Of a stretch of 64,000 nt of DNA, positions 59,251 to 64,000 are shown in pieces. The DNA is from Viola odorata (Eukaryota > Streptophyta > Magnoliopsida > Malpighiales > Violaceae), in assembly GCA_963691705.1 (NCBI GenBank), contig OY829538.1, positions 80,172,781-80,236,780 on the forward strand, written 5' to 3'. A program made the position numbers and the translations under genes. How positions within the stretch are numbered: the stretch's first letter is position 1; each line of letters opens with the position of its first letter. Below the pieces are notes generated by a model, which ran no database searches, was not told the DNA's origin, and was given only the letters and a program-made list of their open reading frames with translations.

Positions 59251-59331
59251 ATGAGCAACGGCGACTATGCTCCTTCTCGTTTCCAATCTCAAGCCGATGC
59301 TGTTAATCTCGTCTGCGGTGCCAAAACACAG
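59251..59331 (+). other. lone first-exon-like fragment
   Basis: A 27-codon frame MSNGDYAPSRFQSQADAVNL followed by seven residues ends exactly at a good donor (CAG before GTAATT). It has GC content and codon use unlike its surroundings. No second exon follows. Looks like exon 1 of some gene; family not recognised. Confidence 0.4.
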
Positions 59332-59617
59332 GTAATTAATTTATTGATGGTTATGTTAGTTTGTAGAATTAGGTTTTTGTTCCAATAACTTGGTATCGAT
59401 TCGTATTTGTATATTGATGGTTGAAAAAAAAACTTAATTGGCAGTCTAACCTGGAGAATACAGTGGGGATTCTAACAATGGCAGGCAAGGGAGTGCGTTT
59501 TTTGACCACTCCTACAAGTTACAAACTCTTCCTCGCGCATACTCTCCTCTGCGGAGCAGTGGAATGGGCGTAGACGGTGAGATAGTATCTGGGTATTATT
59601 CAGTGTCGCAGTGAGTA

Positions 59618-60843
59618 ATGGAAGGGGATAAGAAGATGAAGAAGAAAGCTTCACCTCTCTCTCTCGAACAGTTCGTTTCCATTACGTCCCTTTGCTTGAC
59701 TTGGAAAAGGTTTGCATATCTCATCTTTTTGCTTCACCTTACCTGACAAAATTTGGAAGGGAAAAACATAAAAGCTGAATCTTTATCTGTTTTCAATTTT
59801 GGCCGTTGTGGGTATTTCTAAGGAAGCTGAGATATCAGTCTCTATTAGTTCAGGAGCGTTGAGAAACTTGGAAACCACACAGAAAAAGGGCTCTACCATT
59901 CTCAATTTGAAGTGTGTTGATGCTCAGGTATTGCTCATACCTCATTCTTTCAGTCTATCTAATTCCCTTTATCTTAAAGGTTATTTCTTTCTTTTTGGTG
60001 AAGTTTTGATTGTGTTTTGTTGCTCTGTTATGATTGCAGACAGGGCTAATGGGGAAAACTCTTCTGGAGTTCCAATCTAATAAAGGAGATGTTCTTCCAC
60101 CACACAAGGTGAGGAATCATTGATTGAATGCTCATGACGCGTTAAGTTATTGAAATTTCATTTCATTTTGGGCACTTGAAAATTTAAACTTTGTTGTACT
60201 TCCTTCATTTCATACTGTTTTAGGGTGCTAATGTGTTTGTCAGTGATAACAATATGCCTGTAGTAGGTAGGAATTAGAAGGCAGGATGGTTATTGCCCCC
60301 CACATTCACCTATAGAAGTAATGTAAGTGAAAGCATGTACTCTCGTTATGTTGAAATAAGAGAGCATTTTTCTTAAATGGACAAAATTACAATTTCTGTT
60401 GTTACTTTCTTGATAACCCAGATGAGCTTAAGCCAATCAAGCTATGTGAAGTTTAGAATACATGCATTGGTTGTCTCACCACTTTAGGCCAGGAGATTAT
60501 TATATGCTGTAATGGGTAATGGTAGGCAATTTACTTATCCTTTTTGTCTTCTCATTCTCCTGCTTCCTATTCTGCTGCAGTTTGGCACTCATGATGTTGT
60601 TGTTCTAAAGCCAAACAAGGCTCTTGGACAAGGTGTAGTTTATCGGTTAAAGGTAATTTTGTCTTAATAACAAAGTTCTGGATCATTCTCCATTTTGTGT
60701 TGCTTTGGGTTATAGATGATCGTTTCATTCACGCCTAATGATCAATTTGTTTACGTATGGAACAGGACTCCTCAATCACTGTTGCTTTTGATGATGTACC
60801 AGAAGAGGGCTTAAATACACCTCTACGTCTTGAAAAAGCTTGA
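59618..60843 (+). pseudogene. IGHMBP2/SMUBP-2-type helicase, N-terminal fragment
   Basis: Exons 59618-59709, 59823-59927, 60040-60108, 60581-60652 and 60766-60843 encode the N-terminal (beta-barrel) part of an SF1 DNA/RNA helicase of the SMUBP-2 family: LSLEQFVSIT, GALRNLETTQKKGSTILNLK, TGLMGKTLLEFQSNKGDV, FGTHDVVVLKPNKA, GQGVVYRLKDSSITVAFDD and PLRLEK. A one-base frame shift in exon 1 separates ITS from PLLDLEK, which is the frame that fits exon 2. The frame ends at TGA 60841-60843, while LEKVANEV continues in another frame. All helicase motifs (Walker A onward) are absent. Introns are kept, so it derives from genomic DNA. Non-functional fragment, perhaps transposon-captured. Confidence 0.85.
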
Positions 60844-61289
60844 AAAAGTGGCAAATGAGGTTAAACTTTTCCCTGTTTCCTATGCACACTTCCATACTGT
60901 AGATGTTCCCACCCTCCCATGGAGTGGATCCCATGAGATGCTATGCTTAAATTTGATAAAAATAATAGGCTGCAAAAATTGCTGGGTTGAAGCCTTTGAG
61001 ATTGATTCATGATTGTACTGCAACTGCACTTAGTTATGACAACTAAACTTTATAATGAAATGCTGCAATTTTGGTTTGCTTTAAATGTTTGCAAAGATCA
61101 AGAGAACAAAATTGTAGTTTTGGTTTTTTAAAAATTTAGAAATTAGTATGAAGTAAAAAGTTTTTCAGTTTTTTAAATTTAGAAAATTTTACATTAAATA
61201 CGTTTTTCAGTTTTCTGTTTGAAATGAAAAAGTTCTAACTTAAAAAAGATAGAAAATTTTCAAACTGAGATTTCTCCCAAATAAACGCA

Positions 61290-61710
61290 GCCAAAGTGTT
61301 TTCAAAAAATAATTATCACATGTAGAATAACTAAACTTGCGAACTTTTACATAAAAAAAATTAAAATAACAAACCATTTACATCAACATTTGCATATTAC
61401 AACCATTCATATTCTAATTTTTTATGTTTTAATTTTTAGTGGCATGAGTTTTTCAATTCTAACTAACTTTTTATTTTCCCAACCATTCACTATGAGATTG
61501 GATATGTACGATTTGGATATTTTAAGTTTGATTTTGTGCTATCCAAATGTTGGTAAAAGAAAATTAGTATCTATAACATGTTGGTAATTTTCGTTTAACA
61601 GAGAATGTCTAGGCTATTGATGTAATTTTCTAAATACAACAAAAACCGAATCAATATCAGCAAAAGCATTTGACAAATCTGTTCATTCCACGCAATTTTC
61701 ATAATTAAAC
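61290..61710. other. AT-rich spacer
   Basis: Nothing recognised. Confidence 0.35.
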
Positions 61711-61812
61711 ATCCACACCGATTTACATCAACTCAAATTAGTTCAATTTGGTAAAAAAAACAAAACCTTAGTTTACACGAAGACATCATAATTCTCTCTC
61801 ACTTTCCGGTGA
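61711..61812 (-). repeat. LHCB 3'-flank relic
   Basis: Matches the 3' flank of the other LHCB copies (CACACCGATTTACATC..CTCAAATTAGTTCAATTTGG and CTCTCTCACTTTCC) but retains no LHCB codons. It lies just beyond the NLR3 3' end, as the LHCB relic at 29.3 kb lies beyond NLR1. Confidence 0.7.
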
Positions 61813-61861
61813 CATTTATCAACATCACTAACCAATGTTCCCTTACAAAATACTTGGAGAG

Positions 61862-64000
61862 TCAAGAATGCCATGATTTACTCACATCAACATCCGGAAT
61901 AAGAGCTATCTTGTACCATTCCTCTCCTATTTCCTTCTCATATCGTTTCAGCATAGGATCGCAACAACTAATTATCAATCTCTTTAAATTGGTCAGCCTT
62001 TGCATAGTTGATGGAAACGATGACACTGTGTTTGCCAAAATCAATCTCCAGCCACTGAAGAGATGTAAGGTTCCCCAGCCACTCCAGTGATGAAACCAAA
62101 TTTGGACATCCAGATACGTATAGGGACTTTAGGCTACTGACATATCGTAAACCATCAGGGAAGGCCTGAATAAAGGATAATGTTACCTCTTGGAGAGAAT
62201 GAAGGTGTTTAATTCCATCTGGAAAGGCAACCAGATCTGGGCATTGGCTGATTAGCAATCTTTCAAGGGAAGTGAGGTGTTGCAATCCCTCCGACAAAGA
62301 ATTAAATTTCTTGCAGTCGCTAATAAATAATTCTTGGAGAGAGCTCAAACCTTGCAATGCGTGCTCTGAGAAAGATTCAAACTCGTCGCATCCACTAATA
62401 CGTAAATACTTGAGACCACTGAGACTCCCAAGTTCAGTGGATAAGCATTTGAGTTTGATGAGACCTTGTATGATCAATGACTCAAGAGAAGTGAGGCTTT
62501 GCAGCATGTCATGGGGAAGCTCAACAATCTTATCATTTCCATCAAGACAGAGGGAAGTTAGATTTTCCATATTTGATATCCAATCTGGGAAACGAGTATT
62601 GTAATACTTTTTCAACACTTTCTGGCTGTTCTAAGACATTTTCCAGATCCCAAGTCAAGCTCAAGTAGCGGAGGTCATGTTTTTCAGCAAAGTTGACTTC
62701 CTTGGCATGCATTAGATTTATCACTCTCTCAAGGTGTTTGATGTGTAGATCTCCTCCAAGATTTAAGCGCTGCAATTCAACTAGCTGAGAACCAGGATTG
62801 TTGCCCACAATGAAAAGACTAAGAGTCTTTAGACATCTCATTTGCCCAATGTTGGGTGGCATATAAAGTAATTTGCGAATCATGATCCAAGTGAAGATGT
62901 CGTAGATTTTTCATGCAGCTCAAGGTCTTAGGTAAAGTTGTATGACCAAAACATCCAGCTAGGTTCAAAGTCTGCAAATTTATTAGGTTACAAATGGACA
63001 CAGGGAGCTGCCTGATCGACAAGGAAGAAAGCCTCAAATATCTTAAATGTTTTAAACGGCCAATAGAAGATACTATTGTTAGATCGTTCAAAGTTCCACT
63101 GAATACCTGCAAAGTACGTAATCTGGAGAAGTCAAGAGGAGGAGAAGCCTCTGCAGGTGATCCCCAAGTCATTCTTAAAAGCAACGTCCTCAAGCTTTCA
63201 GTCGCATACAAAGTTTCTGGGATGGTACACCATCGTGTGGTACTAATCAAGTTGACATGATGACAAGCTTTCCTTGAGAAATCTGTTGAACTTTCACCAT
63301 TTGGTAGCCAACATTCGTCGCCAAGTAGAGATTGGGCGAGATCATGAACAAGATCGTGCATTTTGAATGTTTTGATGTTACCAAGATTGTCTCTTGATAC
63401 CTCTCGGATCAGTGATCTCCAATATAGTTCATCACATATCTCATTGCCAACATCTTCTAGCTCCATGTTTTTAGTAGATGAAACATAACCATTAGCCATC
63501 CAGAGTTGGATCAAATTGTTTCTCACAATCACACTATCTTTTGGATATATAGCACAATAAACAAAACACTTTCTTAATTCCAGTGGCAGATTAGTGTAAC
63601 TTAATCGTAGAGCTGGCAAAATGGAGCTTTCATCTTGTGGCAGATCCCAAATCTTACTTTCCCTAACTGAAAGCCATTCTTTTTCCCCACTTTTAAAGCG
63701 CATCAAGCTTCCAAGTGCTTGCACAGCTAAAGGCACACCACCACACTTCTTTACTATCTCCACGCCAATAGCTATAATGGTTGGATCTTCTTCTCTTTCA
63801 CCAGAAAATGCACGTTCCTTGAACAATAACCAACAATCATTCTCATATAAAGTTGACAAGTTAAGCTCAGGTAAGGTTCCCATTACAGATGCGACCCTCT
63901 TCATACGAGTGGTGACAACAATTGAAGCACCTTTTGATGTAGAAGTCAATACACATTTCAACCTGTTCCACCGGTCTTGATCATCACTCCACATATCATC
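61862..64000 (-). pseudogene. CC-NBS-LRR gene (NLR3), frameshifted; 5' part outside window
   Basis: Third paralogue, entering from the window end at the kinase-2 region (SDDQDRW). RNBS-B, CGGVPLAVQALGSLM, CFVYCAIYPKD and KMHDLVHDLAQS are open to about 62880. Frames then change at least three times: near 62880 (HLDHDSQ against LLYMPPNIGQM), near 62615 and near 62030 (LEIDFGKH against SSFPSTMQRL). About 85 codons of LRR are deleted between RFPDW and ISNMENLTSL. The end reads [15 protein letters not shown]. Clearly inactive as a full-length receptor, though the NB-ARC part seen here is intact. Confidence 0.93.

Larger units (their letters stand above)
58932..61289. mobile_element. possible gene-fragment-carrying transposon
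   Basis: The left end TGCGTTTACTTGGGAG and the reverse complement of the right end TGCGTTTATTTGGGAG match at 15 of 16 bases. Flanking octamers GTAAAAGT and GCCAAAGT share six of eight bases, compatible with an old 8-bp target duplication. Between them lie two host-gene fragments (59251-59331 and 59618-60843). Similarity between the ends does not extend much past 16 bases, so this is a hypothesis. Confidence 0.3.

Overview
The window is nuclear DNA of a eudicot plant. It has AT-rich intergenic DNA, multi-exon genes with GT-AG introns, plant-only families (CHX antiporters, COBRA-like, LHCB, CC-NBS-LRR, FDM/XH) and two nuclear-type tRNAs. The species cannot be fixed from sequence alone.

Left part (1-19.4 kb), mostly ordinary genes. 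On the minus strand are a CHX-type cation/H+ antiporter with a reading-frame break (1707-4338) and an HMG-box protein of the HMGB14 type (5299-7250). On the plus strand are chloroplast KAS I (8855-11831) and the replication helicase subunit MCM3 with E2F-like promoter sites (12841-17271). A COBRA-like gene on the minus strand (17897-19357) lacks its 5' part and carries a nonsense codon. As far as I recall, KAS I and MCM3 are also neighbours in Arabidopsis, close to FLS2. A decayed FLS2-like receptor kinase lies at 25.8-27.3 kb here, so old microsynteny is probably preserved.

Middle (20-28.4 kb), a mix of relics and genes: an orphan LRR fragment with a 219-bp internal duplication, an EFR-class kinase fragment, an FDM-like gene with the XH domain but no XS domain, tRNA-Leu(TAG), the FLS2 relic, and a single-exon plant protein of unknown function.

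Right part (29-64 kb), a duplicated CC-NBS-LRR (NLR) cluster. NLR1 (29813-33067) and NLR2 (46577-49864) are intact single-exon genes. NLR3 (61862 to the window end) is a pseudogene. Beyond the 3' end of each NLR lies a broken LHCB1 copy or relic; a further relic lies at 54.2 kb. Duplicated with them are a purine-permease/ALG14 convergent pair (34.9-36.9 and 43.9-46.1 kb) and two noncoding blocks (33.6/51.3 kb and 37.0/52.4 kb). None of the LHCB, permease or ALG14 copies reads as fully normal, so the NLRs appear to be what has survived the duplications.

Several transposons can be placed precisely because the duplicate copies show the empty or flanking state: a 600-bp palindromic Mutator-type element with a perfect 9-bp target duplication, a 620-bp hAT-type element with a perfect 8-bp duplication, a Stowaway-like MITE that supplies the last codons and stop of NLR2, and a pogo/Lemi1-like remnant whose short ORF ends in a PCNA-binding (PIP) motif. 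A possible gene-fragment-carrying element (58.9-61.3 kb) contains an N-terminal piece of an IGHMBP2/SMUBP-2-type helicase. A complete Werner-type 3'-5' exonuclease gene (WEX) lies between at 55455-58245. I see no unequivocally new system. The strongest leads are the duplication history, the transposon-derived NLR terminus, and the possible gene-capturing element.
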